Positions 1-9,304 are shown, counted from the first letter of the stretch. The stretch: DNA of 64,000 nucleotides from Marinomonas rhodophyticola (GCF_026113935.1 NZ_JAPEUL010000007.1:558001-622000), one strand, 5' to 3'. Notes: generated from the letters alone by a model not told the origin. Numbers and translations are program-made.

Positions 1-1
1 T

Positions 2-631
2 CGAGGGCAGTCATTAGGCGAAGAAGTTGCTAATAGTATCAGTCATGGACTGGGGCTAGTAGCGGCGATTGTAGGTACGCCGTTTCTTATTTTAAGTGCT
101 ATTGATTACGCTGATCTGAGTTTTCTAGTTGGCGTCAGTATTTTTTCTGGCACGATGATTTTGCTCTATTTGGCATCAACACTTTATCATGCAATGCCAA
201 AAGGTAAGGCGAAATATGTGTTTCGTGTGATAGATCATTCTGCGGTGTATTTACTGATTGCAGGCACTTATACACCGTTTACCTTGGGGGTGTTACAAGG
301 CGTATGGGGATGGTCGCTGCTGGCAGCGGTTTGGACCTTGGCACTGGTTGGTGTGGCTCTAAAAGCCTTTGGAAAGGCATCCCATCCTGCCATTTCTACA
401 ACCTTATACGTTATTTTAGGTTGGCTTATCCTTATCGCAATTAAGCCTCTCGTTTTACTAATGGAGCCAAATGGCTTGATTTTGTTGGTACTGGGCGGTG
501 TTCTTTATACTTTGGGTGTGGTGTTTTTTGTGATCGATTCAAAATTACATTACGGTCATTTAGTGTGGCATTTGTTTGTGGTCGCTGGAACGGTTTGTCA
601 TTATTTTGCGATTTTTTATTATGGTGCCTAG
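2..631 (+). CDS. Haemolysin III family membrane protein (5' partial)
   Basis: The frame is open from the first bases of the window, so the N-terminus lies outside it; about 209 residues are visible. The protein is strongly hydrophobic with about seven predicted membrane segments. It carries family landmarks: an early SISHGLGL stretch, STLYHAMP, and DHSAVYLLIAGTYTPF. This matches the haemolysin III / TrhA (YqfA-like) family, an inner-membrane relative of PAQR receptors whose members have been linked to membrane-energetics homeostasis. True haemolytic activity is not implied. It ends with TAG 34 bp before the converging xre stop codon. Family assignment is firm; biological role is unknown. Confidence 0.88.
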   Translation, partial: RGQSLGEEVANSISHGLGLVAAIVGTPFLILSAIDYADLSFLVGVSIFSGTMILLYLASTLYHAMPKGKAKYVFRVIDHSAVYLLIAGTYTPFTLGVLQGVWGWSLLAAVWTLALVGVALKAFGKASHPAISTTLYVILGWLILIAIKPLVLLMEPNGLILLVLGGVLYTLGVVFFVIDSKLHYGHLVWHLFVVAGTVCHYFAIFYYGA

Positions 632-664
632 GCGCATGTTTGGCAAAGACAGGATAGCGTCTTG

Positions 665-1063
665 TTATTGATCCATTTTCGTTTGCCATCTGTGCAATGT
701 TTTCAGTTGTTCGAGCAACAAGGATTTGTTGTTTGGTGTCAGTTCATTAAATAAGCTCAACATCATTCTTGCTTCATAAGTGAAATGAAGGTCGATTGGG
801 TTCCCCGCATGTTTTTCCTTATCATCTTCTTGCTGTAAAAAATTGACTATGTCTTCGGGAGAATGCTCGCTGGCAGCGTATAAAATCGATGGTTTAGTAT
901 CTAACGCTATGGCCAGCTTTTGTAAGACTTTTTGTGAGGGCTGCCTTTGACCTTTTTCAATGCGTGAGACATTGCTGGTGGCCATGTCAGCCTCCAGTGC
1001 GACTTGTTCTTGAGTCATTTTACGATGGATACGCAAAATTTTAATAACGTGGCCAATATTCAT
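665..1063 (-). CDS. XRE-family HTH transcriptional regulator
   Basis: The 132-residue protein has an N-terminal Cro/C1-type helix-turn-helix (about residues 5-60, including MTQEQVALEADMATSNVSRIEKG) and an uncharacterised C-terminal helical part. It is transcribed divergently from the EAL gene. Two copies of a 15-bp palindrome, TTGCC-N5-GGCAA, lie between the two starts. By position it probably represses itself and the EAL gene. It does not resemble the antitoxin of a toxin-antitoxin pair, because no short partner gene is present. Confidence 0.88.
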   Translation of the reverse strand: MNIGHVIKILRIHRKMTQEQVALEADMATSNVSRIEKGQRQPSQKVLQKLAIALDTKPSILYAASEHSPEDIVNFLQQEDDKEKHAGNPIDLHFTYEARMMLSLFNELTPNNKSLLLEQLKTLHRWQTKMDQ

Positions 1064-1084
1064 GGCAAGATTATCCGTTTAATT

Positions 1085-1099
1085 TTGCCTATATGGCAA
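1085..1099. promoter_or_regulatory. Operator palindrome O1 (probable XRE site)
   Basis: TTGCCTATATGGCAA is a perfect 5-5-5 inverted repeat 22 bp upstream of the xre start codon. It is the exact reverse complement of the second copy at 1129-1143, with centres 44 bp apart (about four helical turns). The position suggests autoregulation by the XRE protein; binding is inferred. Confidence 0.72.
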
Positions 1100-1118
1100 A
1101 ACCTGACAGGCAATTTGC

Positions 1119-1147
1119 TTGACACTTTTTGCCATATAGGCAATATT
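1119..1147 (+). promoter_or_regulatory. Sigma-70 promoter for the EAL gene
   Basis: TTGACA at 1119-1124, a 17-bp spacer, then AATATT at 1142-1147, about 80 bp before the EAL gene start. The second palindrome lies in the spacer and overlaps the -10 box, the usual arrangement for repression by blocking RNA polymerase. Confidence 0.6.
1129..1143. promoter_or_regulatory. Operator palindrome O2 (probable XRE site)
   Basis: TTGCCATATAGGCAA is a perfect palindrome and the reverse complement of O1. It lies between the -35 and -10 boxes of the rightward promoter. Two identical-class sites in one 150-bp intergenic region are the main evidence that the XRE protein controls the EAL gene. Confidence 0.72.
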
Positions 1148-1225
1148 GGTGACAATTTGTGTCTTAAAGACAAATAAAAGACGGTATTTTGTGTTAATCG
1201 AAGCATGCAGTAGAAGGATTGACTT

Positions 1226-2394
1226 GTGAAAACAGAGAGGATGAATACTGGGCATGATTGGCAGGAGTTACAAGAAACGAATCATGGCTTTATTGTGTTA
1301 GACAGTAATGATTTGATTGTTTCTTGTAACGATAAAGCGCAAAAAATGCTGTCTTCTTCCCGTTTTTTTCAAAAAATGATTCTCTATTGCCTCAGGGGTG
1401 CTTTTGGTCTGAAGCCGAACTGCGCACTTATTCTGCTGCTGAATTTAAAAGTATGGCAGGAAAAAGCATCACGCTTTTGTTTACGCCTGCTCACAGCGAA
1501 ACTTATGAAATAAAGGTTCAAGTGGAAGCTTTTCAATTGCTTGGTCAGCATTTTTGTAGCTTGCTTATTCAGGACGCTTGTCTTACTTCCGATGACTACG
1601 CAGGCTCCTACTTAAGTGATGGCCGTCAGCCCTTAAGTATGGCTCAGATGTTAAAAACAGATTTGCAACTGAACAAATTAGTCTTGCATTATCAGCCTCA
1701 AATTAATGTGTCGAATAATTGGCTTTATGGTGTTGAGGTGTTGGCTAGATGGCATCATGAAGAGCTTGGTCATGTTTCCCCTGACGATTTTATTGCTTTA
1801 GCAGAAAATTTTGGGTTAATTGCTGAGCTGGATTTATGGGTACTTCGTGAAGCATGCCGGCAACTGGCGTCATGGCGTAAAAACAATATACAAGTTCCTC
1901 TCATTGCAGTTAACTTTTCCCCTTATAGTTTTAACTCTCCAAATCTTGTCGATACTATTCAAAGTATTTTACAAAAAAATGGTCTTTTTTCTTCTGACCT
2001 TGTTTTAGAAATCACCGAAAGTAGAAAAATAACATTGTCTGACTCCTTTATTAATGTGATCGATGACCTTCATTCAATGGGAATTGCAATATCGTTAGAT
2101 GATTTTGGTACGGGTTATTCCAACCTAAAACGATTACTGAAGTTTCCCGTATCACAGCTTAAGTTAGATAGAGCATTTGTTAGTAAGCTTCCTAGTAAAT
2201 TATCTAAAGAGTTAAGTGACGTTGTCTTTTCCATTGGTCAAAAAATTGGAGCCGTATCCATTGCTGAGGGTGTTGAAACCTTACAACAATTATCTTATTT
2301 AAAAGCAATAGGATACGAAGTCATTCAGGGGTATTTATTCTCTCCGCCGTTATCTGTGTTTAATTTTGAAGAGTGGTATTTAAAAACATACTAG
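1226..2394 (+). CDS. EAL-domain cyclic-di-GMP phosphodiesterase with N-terminal PAS-like region (frameshift at about 1363)
   Basis: Starts at GTG 1226 with AGAAGG 8 bp upstream. The reading frame breaks in the seven-T run at 1363-1369; adding one T restores a 389-residue protein. The N-terminal ~110 residues are PAS-like (GFIVLDSNDLIVSCNDKA). The EAL domain starts near residue 145. All catalytic positions are visible: EVL in place of EAL, N in NFSP, E in EITES, DDFGTGYS, K in KLDRAF, E in AEGVE and Q in QGYLF. It should hydrolyse c-di-GMP in the cytoplasm. It is divergent from xre and sits behind operators O1/O2, and a chemoreceptor follows 94 bp downstream. There is no GGDEF domain. Confidence 0.85.
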
Positions 2395-2488
2395 TTTTCA
2401 AGACTTCATAAAAAAATACAGTTTTTGTTGTTTTTTTATGTTTTTTTGGTTGTATTTAAACTTGATGAAAAAATTATAGAGGGTGAAA

Positions 2489-4109
2489 ATGTTAAGGAAT
2501 ACAAATATTCGATCGCGGTTGCTGGTGAGCTTTTCATCGGCAATCATTCTGATGATTATTCTAGGTGGCGTCGGCATCTCTACGATGAATAAGATTCGAT
2601 CGAATTCAGAATTGATTGAAACAAATATTCTTCCGGCCATTACAAGCTTGGGGGATATGAGTACGGATCTGATGCGAGTAAGGATCTTTACACTAAGACT
2701 GTTAACTGCAACAAGCGGAGAAAGTAAAAATGAAATATTGGCAACTATAGAAGCTATAAAAAATAATGTCGCTAAGTCTCGTACTGAATATGAGTCAACG
2801 ATATTTTTAGATAGTGAAAGACGTTTGTTTGATCGATTTAAAGTCGTAGAGTCTAATTACTATAAACTTCAGTCTGAAGTTGCGAGCTTGTCTGTACAAA
2901 ATAATAAAGAGGCATATATGGCTCTTGTGCCGGATATGAATCATGCTGCAGATGATATGGTGAAATTGTTACGAGAGATTGTGTCCGCTAATCAGAAAGG
3001 GGCTGATGAAGCAAGTATAGACTCGTTAAAAGCATACAATGAAGGGTTTGTTTTAATAAATATCGTTATCGTTATTTCTGTGGCTTTGGGGGTTGCGATT
3101 GCTATGGTGTTATCAAGAAGTATTAATAAACCACTTCTAGAAGCGGTAAATTCTGCCGAGATCATTGCTAAAGGGGATTTGACTCAGGCCATTGTACCAG
3201 AAGGTAAGGATGAATTGACTCGTTTAACCAATGCACTTAAAGCAATGCAGGGCAATCTACGAGAAGCCATTGTTCACATTGGTGATTCTTCTAGTCAGTT
3301 GGCTTCGGCGGCTGAAGAATTAAGCTCTGTTACGGAAAGTTCGTCGAATAGCCTGATGTTGCAAAATAACGAGATTCAATCCGCAGCGTCTGCTATAGCG
3401 CAAATGAGCCTCAGCGGTGGATGAAGTGGCTCGAACAGCACAGCAAACCTCAGAAGCTTCTGCTGATTCAGCCACATTAGCGGCAGAAGGTAAAGCACGA
3501 GTTGGTGAGACAACGGCTGTAATTCTTGATATGAATAAAGAGATGACAAACAGCACTCGAGTGATTAATCAATTGGCTGAGCAAGTGGCGTCAATTGGTC
3601 AGATTTTGGATGTGATTCGAGCTGTGGCAGAGCAGACCAACTTATTGGCCTTAAACGCGGCAATAGAAGCGGCTCGTGCGGGGGAAACGGGCCGAGGTTT
3701 CGCGGTTGTCGCCGATGAAGTCAGAAATCTTGCCCATCGTACCCAAGAGTCTACAGGTGAAATAGAGACCATGGTACGTCAGGTTCAGCTTTCGGCCAAT
3801 GAGGCGGTTACGTCTATGGAAAGCACAAGCCAAAAAACTAATCAAGCACAAACCGTTGCCGCTGAAGCGTCTAAGGCATTAGAGCAAATTACCGCACGCA
3901 TTATTGCTATCAGTGACAGTAACCACGTGATTGCCAGTGCGGCAGAAGAGCAGTCTAACGTGGCAAAAGAAATAGACGGTAATATCACAACCATTAGTGA
4001 CTTAGCCGCTCAAACGGTTGTCGGAGCGAATCAGACCAGCGCCAGTACGGCAGAACTGACTCGACTAGCGATAGAGCTTAATGAGCTGGTGGTGAAGTTT
4101 AAAGTATAG
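2489..4109 (+). CDS. Methyl-accepting chemotaxis protein (frameshift at about 3409)
   Basis: ATG 2489 is preferred because TAGAGGG lies just upstream; the GTG at 2483 overlaps that ribosome-binding site. One extra base near 3407-3410 splits the gene; removing it gives 539 residues. Order: membrane segment at about 10-30, a four-helix-bundle-type periplasmic sensor, a second membrane segment near 190-212, HAMP, then the signalling domain. The signalling tip reads [19 protein letters not shown], the standard CheA/CheW-binding hairpin. It relays an unknown ligand signal to the flagellar motor. A hairpin terminator follows. The interrupted frame is probably a sequencing error, since both halves are conserved. 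Confidence 0.88.
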
Positions 4110-4132
4110 GTTTTGTTTGTTAAGTAAGGAGC

Positions 4133-4156
4133 CTCTCGTTGACGAGAGCTTTTTGT
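4133..4156 (+). terminator. Rho-independent terminator after the chemoreceptor
   Basis: A 7-bp stem, CTCTCGT (4133-4139) with ACGAGAG (4142-4148), is followed by CTTTTTG. Confidence 0.75.
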
Positions 4157-4262
4157 TGCCTATACAGATCGACTGTTTGGTTTTTCTTGATATTGGCTGG
4201 GTTAATATCTTCTCATTGAAATCCGGTGTATATTGGTTTTTCTTACCAATTTGCAGCCACTT

Positions 4263-4557
4263 ATGACCATTGCTCTTAAAAATATAACCGACTCCGATGT
4301 GACATGTTCGCAGTGTCAAGCATGCTGTTGTCGCATGGAGGTGATGATCATCAGTGACACTGGCGTACCTGATAGGCACATATCGGTCGATGAGTGGGGT
4401 GGTGAGACCATGCTGAAGTTGGAAGATGGTTGGTGCTCAGCGGTCGACAGAAACACGTTTCTTTGTACGATTTATGAGAATCGTCCATGGATTTGCCGCG
4501 AGTTTGAAATGGACTTCTGATGAATGTCGAGAAGAGTTTAATATCATCAAGCAATGA
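4263..4557 (+). CDS. YkgJ-type cysteine-cluster protein (frameshift at about 4515)
   Basis: ATG 4263 gives MTIALKNITDSDVTCSQCQA. The CxxCxxCC cluster near the N-terminus and the later cysteines (GWCSAV, LCTIYENRPWICREF) are the signature of the YkgJ / CxxCxxCC family, predicted to bind zinc or iron. As read, the frame ends early at 4520. Removing one T at 4515-4516 restores the family-typical C-terminus SDECREEFNIIKQ and a stop at 4557, for 97 residues. Function is unknown. The gene converges on a VOC protein with a hairpin between them. Confidence 0.75.
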
Positions 4558-4579
4558 CAGACGGTCACTGCTTGATGAT
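4543..4579. terminator. Hairpin between convergent genes
   Basis: An 11-bp perfect inverted repeat, ATCATCAAGCA (4543-4553) with TGCTTGATGAT (4569-4579), spans the repaired YkgJ stop codon and lies just before the VOC gene end. There is no strong T-run, so terminator function is probable, not certain. Confidence 0.5.
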
Positions 4580-4590
4580 AAGTTGCGACC

Positions 4591-4968
4591 TTAAAGTCTA
4601 TACATGGCGCAAAGTTTATTACCTGATGGGTCTCTTAAATACGCCAAATACAATTTCATGGTTCCTAATGAGCGAATCCCTGGCGCGTCTTCACAGCTTA
4701 CTCCGCCATTTGCTATCCCTGCCGCATGCCAAGCATTTACCGTTTCTTCAGATGTGGCTGAAAAACCAATCGTACTACCATTGCCGTGACTGGCCGCTTC
4801 GCCATTTATTGGTTTCGTAATCGCAAAGGTACCAGTATCTGTGCGATAAAAGCATCGGCCTTTGGGATCAACAAAGCCTTCGCCATAGCCAAGTGCTTTA
4901 AACGTAGCATCATAAAATGCTTTTGACGCTTGTACATCATTGGCGCCTAACATAATGTGGCTGAACAT
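4591..4968 (-). CDS. VOC-family (glyoxalase/bleomycin-resistance fold) protein
   Basis: The 125-residue protein starts MFSHIMLGANDVQASKAFYD and ends with YLRDPSGNKLCAMYRL, the typical beta-alpha-beta-beta-beta start and final metal-ligand strand of a single-domain VOC protein. Candidate metal ligands are His4 and a C-terminal position near the DPSGNK turn, where the usual Glu appears to be replaced. Substrate is unknown. It is divergent from the thioredoxin-like gene. Confidence 0.82.
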   Translation of the reverse strand: MFSHIMLGANDVQASKAFYDATFKALGYGEGFVDPKGRCFYRTDTGTFAITKPINGEAASHGNGSTIGFSATSEETVNAWHAAGIANGGVSCEDAPGIRSLGTMKLYLAYLRDPSGNKLCAMYRL

Positions 4969-5058
4969 GGTGTTTTATCCTTATTTTATGACTGTTGTTC
5001 GATGATGCTTTATCTCACAGCAGTGCGTCTTATTCAAATGCTGAAAAGAGGATTTTTG

Positions 5059-5412
5059 ATGCAGGCAATGACCATAGGTTTTAATTCAGAGTATGCAGAA
5101 GAGGCCCCCAGTCTTGAAGAAATTAATGCTTTAAGGGGATATGTTCTGTTGGAGTTTGGTGCGCCTTGGTGCGGACACTGTCAAGCGGCTCGTGACGCCA
5201 TAGAAGACACAATGAAGTCAAATGCCGAGATGGCTCATATCAAGGTGTTTGATGGTAAAGGGAAACGACTTGGACGGCAATTTGGTGTTAAGCTTTGGCC
5301 CACTTTAATCCTGTTGCAGGATGGGCAAGAAGTGAAGCGCATTGTACGTTTTACGTCAAAAGATGAGGTGCGCGAGTTAATGGCGTCTTGCTTCGTTTTG
5401 TCTAAACCTTAA
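5059..5412 (+). CDS. Thioredoxin-family protein
   Basis: ATG 5059 is chosen for the AGAGG ribosome-binding site 7 bp upstream; a longer in-frame extension to 4957 would overlap the divergent VOC gene. The 117-residue protein has the thioredoxin active site WCGHC (LLEFGAPWCGHC) and the cis-proline strand KLWPTLILL. No signal peptide is seen, so a cytoplasmic thiol-disulfide role is likely. It overlaps the converging downstream gene by 11 bp. Partner proteins cannot be named from the sequence. Confidence 0.85.
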   Translation: MQAMTIGFNSEYAEEAPSLEEINALRGYVLLEFGAPWCGHCQAARDAIEDTMKSNAEMAHIKVFDGKGKRLGRQFGVKLWPTLILLQDGQEVKRIVRFTSKDEVRELMASCFVLSKP

Positions 5413-5668
5413 TGTCAATGAGTCGGCCGATGGTTTTATCGGAGGCGTCGATGACTCTAGCATTGGCTTTTGCTTCTAGCTCACTGCTTTTGGCTTCCAG
5501 TAAGCCATCTTGAATGGCGGAGCCATATCTAGAGTTAGCTTGGGTGTTATTTTGACCAAGTGTTTGAGTTGATGCGTTGGCTACTTTTTGGCTGGCGAGG
5601 TCTAATCTCTCTTGGCTGCGTTGTAAGCCTTGTTGACCATAGGGGAATGAGGTGTTGTTGATTTGCAT
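5402..5668 (-). CDS. Small protein resembling the N-terminus of flagellar rod/hook proteins
   Basis: The 88-residue protein begins MQINNTSFPYGQQGLQRSQE and continues to DLASQKVANAST, close in pattern to the N-terminal helix shared by flagellar axial proteins (FlgB, FlgC, FlgE type: ...LDxxSxNIANAxT). The rest is polar and helical with no membrane segment. No flagellar genes are nearby. It may be an orphan rod-like fragment or a small conserved protein of unknown role. Its end overlaps the thioredoxin-like gene by 11 bp. Confidence 0.65.
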   Translation of the reverse strand: MQINNTSFPYGQQGLQRSQERLDLASQKVANASTQTLGQNNTQANSRYGSAIQDGLLEAKSSELEAKANARVIDASDKTIGRLIDIKV

Positions 5669-5800
5669 AAATAGCCTTTTTATACCTGCAGCATCATTTT
5701 TTAACTTGCACTAAATACTAGCATATAAAGAGAGTGTTTTTTAACCAGTGATTGTTTTTTTATGTGTGTGATGGATATCAGTTGTAATGGGGAGGTGTAT

Positions 5801-6775
5801 ATGGGTCATAGTATGAAAAGAGCGTTGATGGTTGGCTCATTGGTTTTAGGTATTTTATCTCCGGAAGTGGTATCAGCAAGAGCAACGGATTCTGTGTCGG
5901 TTAATGTGATTGATGCGGCCAATAAAGCACTTTTTTTTCAGGCTCTAGACAATTATCAAGTTAAACCACATTCCCTGTCTTATGCCGATAAAATGGACGT
6001 CTTGAGTCAGGTGTTACTAGGGGCTGTATACGTCGGCGGCAGTGTTGGTGAAGGGAAGCAAGGGAAATATGACCAAGATCCTTTGGTTCGTTTTGATGTA
6101 TTTGATTGTACTACTTATGTTGAAACTTTGTTGGCAGGCGTTATGTCGACGTCTTCGGCTGAGTTTGATGCTAATCTCATGGCACTGCGCTACAAGGATG
6201 GCGAGGTTTCTTTTGTGTCACGTAACCATTTTCCTAGTTTGGATTGGTTTCACAACAATCAAGACAAATTACTGGATATCACGCCAGAAGTGGCAGGAGG
6301 CACCGCCCGAGTGGCGCAAACTGTTATTGATAAAGCCACTTGGTATCAGCATCTTACTGGTGAGACTTTAGGCTGTGATGCCACATCTTCTAATAAGTGC
6401 GCAACGCTGTTGGGTCAGCTAAAAGCTGAGGGCAGCGCTTTTTCACCAGAACCTGCTTACCTACCTTATGTGCCTTTGACCGCCTTGTTTGTTGGTGCTG
6501 AGAGGAGAGTAGACCAAGCTTTACTAGATCGTATTCCTTCAGGCAGTGTGATTAGTATGGTGCGTCCTGATTGGTCATTAAAACAATGGATTGGTACTAA
6601 TATGAATGTATCCCATCAGGGAATTGCTATTCGTAAGCAGGGTGAGCTTTTCCTTCGACATGCCAGTTTGACACACAAAAAAGTCATGGATGAAAATTTC
6701 GCGGAGTATTTTTCTCATTACACAAGTGGGGCCTCTTCACTAAAAGGCTTTAATGTTCACGTATTACGTTATTAA
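5801..6775 (+). CDS. DUF1460 (NlpC/P60-like amidase fold) exported protein
   Basis: ATG 5801 follows GGGGAGG at good spacing. The 324-residue protein has a signal peptide (MKRALMVGSLVLGILSPEVVSARA). DUF1460 hallmarks are present: VRFDVFDCTTYVETLLAG with the probable catalytic Cys, DGEVSFVSRNHFPSLDW, and VSHQGIAIRKQGELFLRHAS with the probable His. The family shares the NlpC/P60 amidase fold and is thought to act on cell-wall amide bonds in the periplasm. It converges on the DUF2721 gene with 2 bp between the stop codons. Confidence 0.85.
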   Translation: MGHSMKRALMVGSLVLGILSPEVVSARATDSVSVNVIDAANKALFFQALDNYQVKPHSLSYADKMDVLSQVLLGAVYVGGSVGEGKQGKYDQDPLVRFDVFDCTTYVETLLAGVMSTSSAEFDANLMALRYKDGEVSFVSRNHFPSLDWFHNNQDKLLDITPEVAGGTARVAQTVIDKATWYQHLTGETLGCDATSSNKCATLLGQLKAEGSAFSPEPAYLPYVPLTALFVGAERRVDQALLDRIPSGSVISMVRPDWSLKQWIGTNMNVSHQGIAIRKQGELFLRHASLTHKKVMDENFAEYFSHYTSGASSLKGFNVHVLRY

Positions 6776-6777
6776 CA

Positions 6778-7185
6778 TTATTTTTTGCGATTTTGCTGTT
6801 TAAAGTTGGTACTAAAGTATTTCAAATGCAGCTCTAAAGCGTCACATGAGATGGTGATCTCTCTAACCGATAAATACAGAGAGTACATGAGACAAACCAA
6901 GCTGGCACCAAAAATATAGCTCCCAGCTTGTTGGTATTCCAAATAGATCGCCATCATCGACAATACGCAAAGAAAGAAACTGATTACCCCTGCTTCCTGC
7001 ATGCGACGTATCAAATAAATACGTTTACGTAGGTTAGCAATTTGCTCTTTGATATTTTCATCTTCCAGTTTGGGATCAAAGTTACGAATAATGGAGGCCA
7101 AGGTGACAAAGCGATTGGTGTAAGCCAGTAGTAATAATGAAACTGCAGGGAATAGCATGGCGGGAGTGGTTAGTGTGATAATCAT
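6778..7185 (-). CDS. DUF2721 membrane protein
   Basis: The 135-residue protein begins with TTPAMLFPAVSLLLLAYTNRFVTLASIIR, the conserved DUF2721 N-terminus, followed by a charged segment (residues ~40-60) and two further membrane spans. AAGGTAG upstream of ATG 7185 fits a ribosome-binding site. Function of the family is unknown. Confidence 0.85.
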   Translation of the reverse strand: MIITLTTPAMLFPAVSLLLLAYTNRFVTLASIIRNFDPKLEDENIKEQIANLRKRIYLIRRMQEAGVISFFLCVLSMMAIYLEYQQAGSYIFGASLVCLMYSLYLSVREITISCDALELHLKYFSTNFKQQNRKK

Positions 7186-7390
7186 GATCTACCTTCATGG
7201 GAGAGTTAAAAATATCTTATTGCATTATTTTACGGTGTCATCCGTATGTTTAGTATCGTCCATAACCCTTCTGAAAGTATAGAAAATAAGCATTGTATCG
7301 ATTTAACTACCTTCTATAATGCTGCATTAATAATGTCGGAATGGCTATTTGATAGTTGGTTCCGTCTTTCTAGCAACAAGAGAGATCAAA

Positions 7391-8668
7391 ATGAGTGATA
7401 TGCTAAGTATTGGCTTGCTGATTATAGCCAGTGCCCTGTTTGCTATGTCTGAAATAGGCATGGCCGCCGCGAGGAAAATCAAACTGCGAGTGCTCGCAGA
7501 TGAAGGCAACATAAAAGCCCAGGCGGTGATAAAATTACAGCAAAAGCCTGGTGCGTTTTTCGCGATGATTCAGATAGCCTTGAATGCTATTGCTATTTTA
7601 GGCGGTATTATTGGTGAGCAAACGTTAACGCCTTATATCAGGCAAGTCGTGAACTTGATTTATTCTGGGCCATTATTAGATCAAATCAGCTTTGTCTTTT
7701 CGTTTCTTTGTCTTACATCCTTGTTCATCTTATTCGCTGATTTATTGCCAAAACGTTTGGCGATTATCATGCCAGAAGCAGTGGCTATCCGCATGGTAAC
7801 GCCCATGCTGTGGGTGACGTTTATACTAACGCCAGTTGTTTTTCTGTTTAACGGCTTAACCAATACCATTTTGCGTATCTTAAATGTACCGATTGAGCGC
7901 GAAGAAATCGTTACCACGGAAGACATTGTTGCCATGATGGACGCTGGGGCGGAAGATGGCAGTCTACAGCGACAAGAATATCAGTTAATCGGTAATGTGT
8001 TTGAATTAGAAACACGAAGCATTTCCAGTACCATGACGCCAAGAGATCAGATTATTTATTTTGATATTGATGACAGCAGTGAAGAGATTAGTCAGAAAAT
8101 CATTGATCATCCCCATAATGATTTTTTAGTGTGTGATGGCAGTTTGGATAAAATCCAAGGCATTATAGAATCAAAAGAAATTTTACGTTTGGTATTAAAG
8201 GGTGAACCTGCGCATATTAAACCAGAAAAAATTGACAAAGATGTGTTCTATTTGCCTGAAACACTGACTCTTTCAGAGGCTCTAAATGCCTTTAAAGTCG
8301 CGCCACAAGCGTTTGCCGTTATTGTTAACGAGTACGCCACAATCGTTGGCATTGTGACAGTAAAAGATTTGCTAGGCGGCTTTATGGGTGGCTTATTAAC
8401 ACCTCATGACGAAGAGCAAATCGTGCAGCGTGACGCGAACTCTTGGTTAATAGAAGGGCTTACACCGATCAATGATGTGATGCGCAGTTTGGGCATTGAA
8501 GAGTTTCCAGATCGCACCCAATATGAAACCTTGGGAGGGTTCATTACTTATAGCTTGAAGCGTTTGCCTAAGCGTACTGATTTTTTTGTTCATGAAGGCT
8601 ATAAGTTTGAAGTATTGGATTTGGAAGGCGTTAGGGTTGAGCAACTTTTAGTCACCAAGCTGAAATAG
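7391..8668 (+). CDS. paeA: PaeA/YtfL-type CNNM-CBS membrane protein
   Basis: ATG 7391 gives MSDMLSIGLLIIASALFAMSEIGMAAARK, matching the start of the YtfL/PaeA and HlyC/CorC families. Layout: DUF21/CNNM transmembrane domain (residues 1-190, with NAIAILGGIIGE and ADLLPKR), two CBS domains (about 210-340), and a C-terminal CorC/HlyC domain (WLIEGLTPINDVM). Residue-level similarity to E. coli YtfL is high throughout, and that protein was renamed PaeA for putrescine/cadaverine export. Length (425 residues) is normal for the family. The polyamine function is transferred from that resemblance. Confidence 0.85.
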   Translation: MSDMLSIGLLIIASALFAMSEIGMAAARKIKLRVLADEGNIKAQAVIKLQQKPGAFFAMIQIALNAIAILGGIIGEQTLTPYIRQVVNLIYSGPLLDQISFVFSFLCLTSLFILFADLLPKRLAIIMPEAVAIRMVTPMLWVTFILTPVVFLFNGLTNTILRILNVPIEREEIVTTEDIVAMMDAGAEDGSLQRQEYQLIGNVFELETRSISSTMTPRDQIIYFDIDDSSEEISQKIIDHPHNDFLVCDGSLDKIQGIIESKEILRLVLKGEPAHIKPEKIDKDVFYLPETLTLSEALNAFKVAPQAFAVIVNEYATIVGIVTVKDLLGGFMGGLLTPHDEEQIVQRDANSWLIEGLTPINDVMRSLGIEEFPDRTQYETLGGFITYSLKRLPKRTDFFVHEGYKFEVLDLEGVRVEQLLVTKLK

Positions 8669-8707
8669 ATCGGATTATTTTTTTGAAATATAACAAGGAA
8701 ATGTCGT

Positions 8708-9304
8708 ATGCAGTTAGTTGTGGGAACCTTATCTACTTGGTCACTTCGTGCTTTTATATGTGCTCGATTGGCCAACATTCAACCAGATCTTATATTGATA
8801 GATTTAGATAAACCTGGTTATAAAGCTGAAGTACTTAAATATTCACCAACAGGCTTGGTGCCTGCGTTGCTGGTTGATGATTTTGTTGTGTGCGATTCTT
8901 TGGCGATTGTGGAGTATTTTAATGAATGCTCAGATGGGGCATTGTATCCAAGGGAGCAATCAGAAAGAGCGCAAGCTAGAAGTCTTTGCCTGGAAATGCA
9001 CTCTGGTTTTGTTAGTTTACGTTCTCACTGCCCGTTTACGCTCGAAGAAATCGAACCTTTGGCTGATTTTAATGGGGTAATACGAGAAGATATTGAGCGC
9101 ATAAAGGTTATTTTTACGCAGGCTAAGGGTCCCTTTATGTTTGATAAAGCTGGAGCCGTTGATGCTTTTTTTGCGATTTTAGCTTTTCGATTAGATATTT
9201 ATGGTATTTGTCTTGATGGTAAAGCTGGTGATTATCAACGTAGCTTATTGGATTGGCCTTTATTAAAAAATACAGTGGCTTCAGCTCGTCACTGGTCTAG
9301 TTGA
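8708..9304 (+). CDS. Glutathione S-transferase family protein
   Basis: The 198-residue protein has a thioredoxin-like N-terminal domain (TLSTWSLRAFICARLANI, then YSPTGLVPALLVDDFVVCDSLAIVEYF, including the cis-Pro and the E/D-S glutathione-binding turn) and an all-helical C-terminal domain. AAGGA precedes ATG 8708. It probably acts as a cytoplasmic GST; Ser9 is the likely activating residue. Substrate is unknown. Confidence 0.86.
   Translation: MQLVVGTLSTWSLRAFICARLANIQPDLILIDLDKPGYKAEVLKYSPTGLVPALLVDDFVVCDSLAIVEYFNECSDGALYPREQSERAQARSLCLEMHSGFVSLRSHCPFTLEEIEPLADFNGVIREDIERIKVIFTQAKGPFMFDKAGAVDAFFAILAFRLDIYGICLDGKAGDYQRSLLDWPLLKNTVASARHWSS

Noticed and set aside
665-2394. XRE and EAL genes as a toxin-antitoxin module
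   Set aside because: The partner is a full-length phosphodiesterase with an intact active site, not a small toxin.
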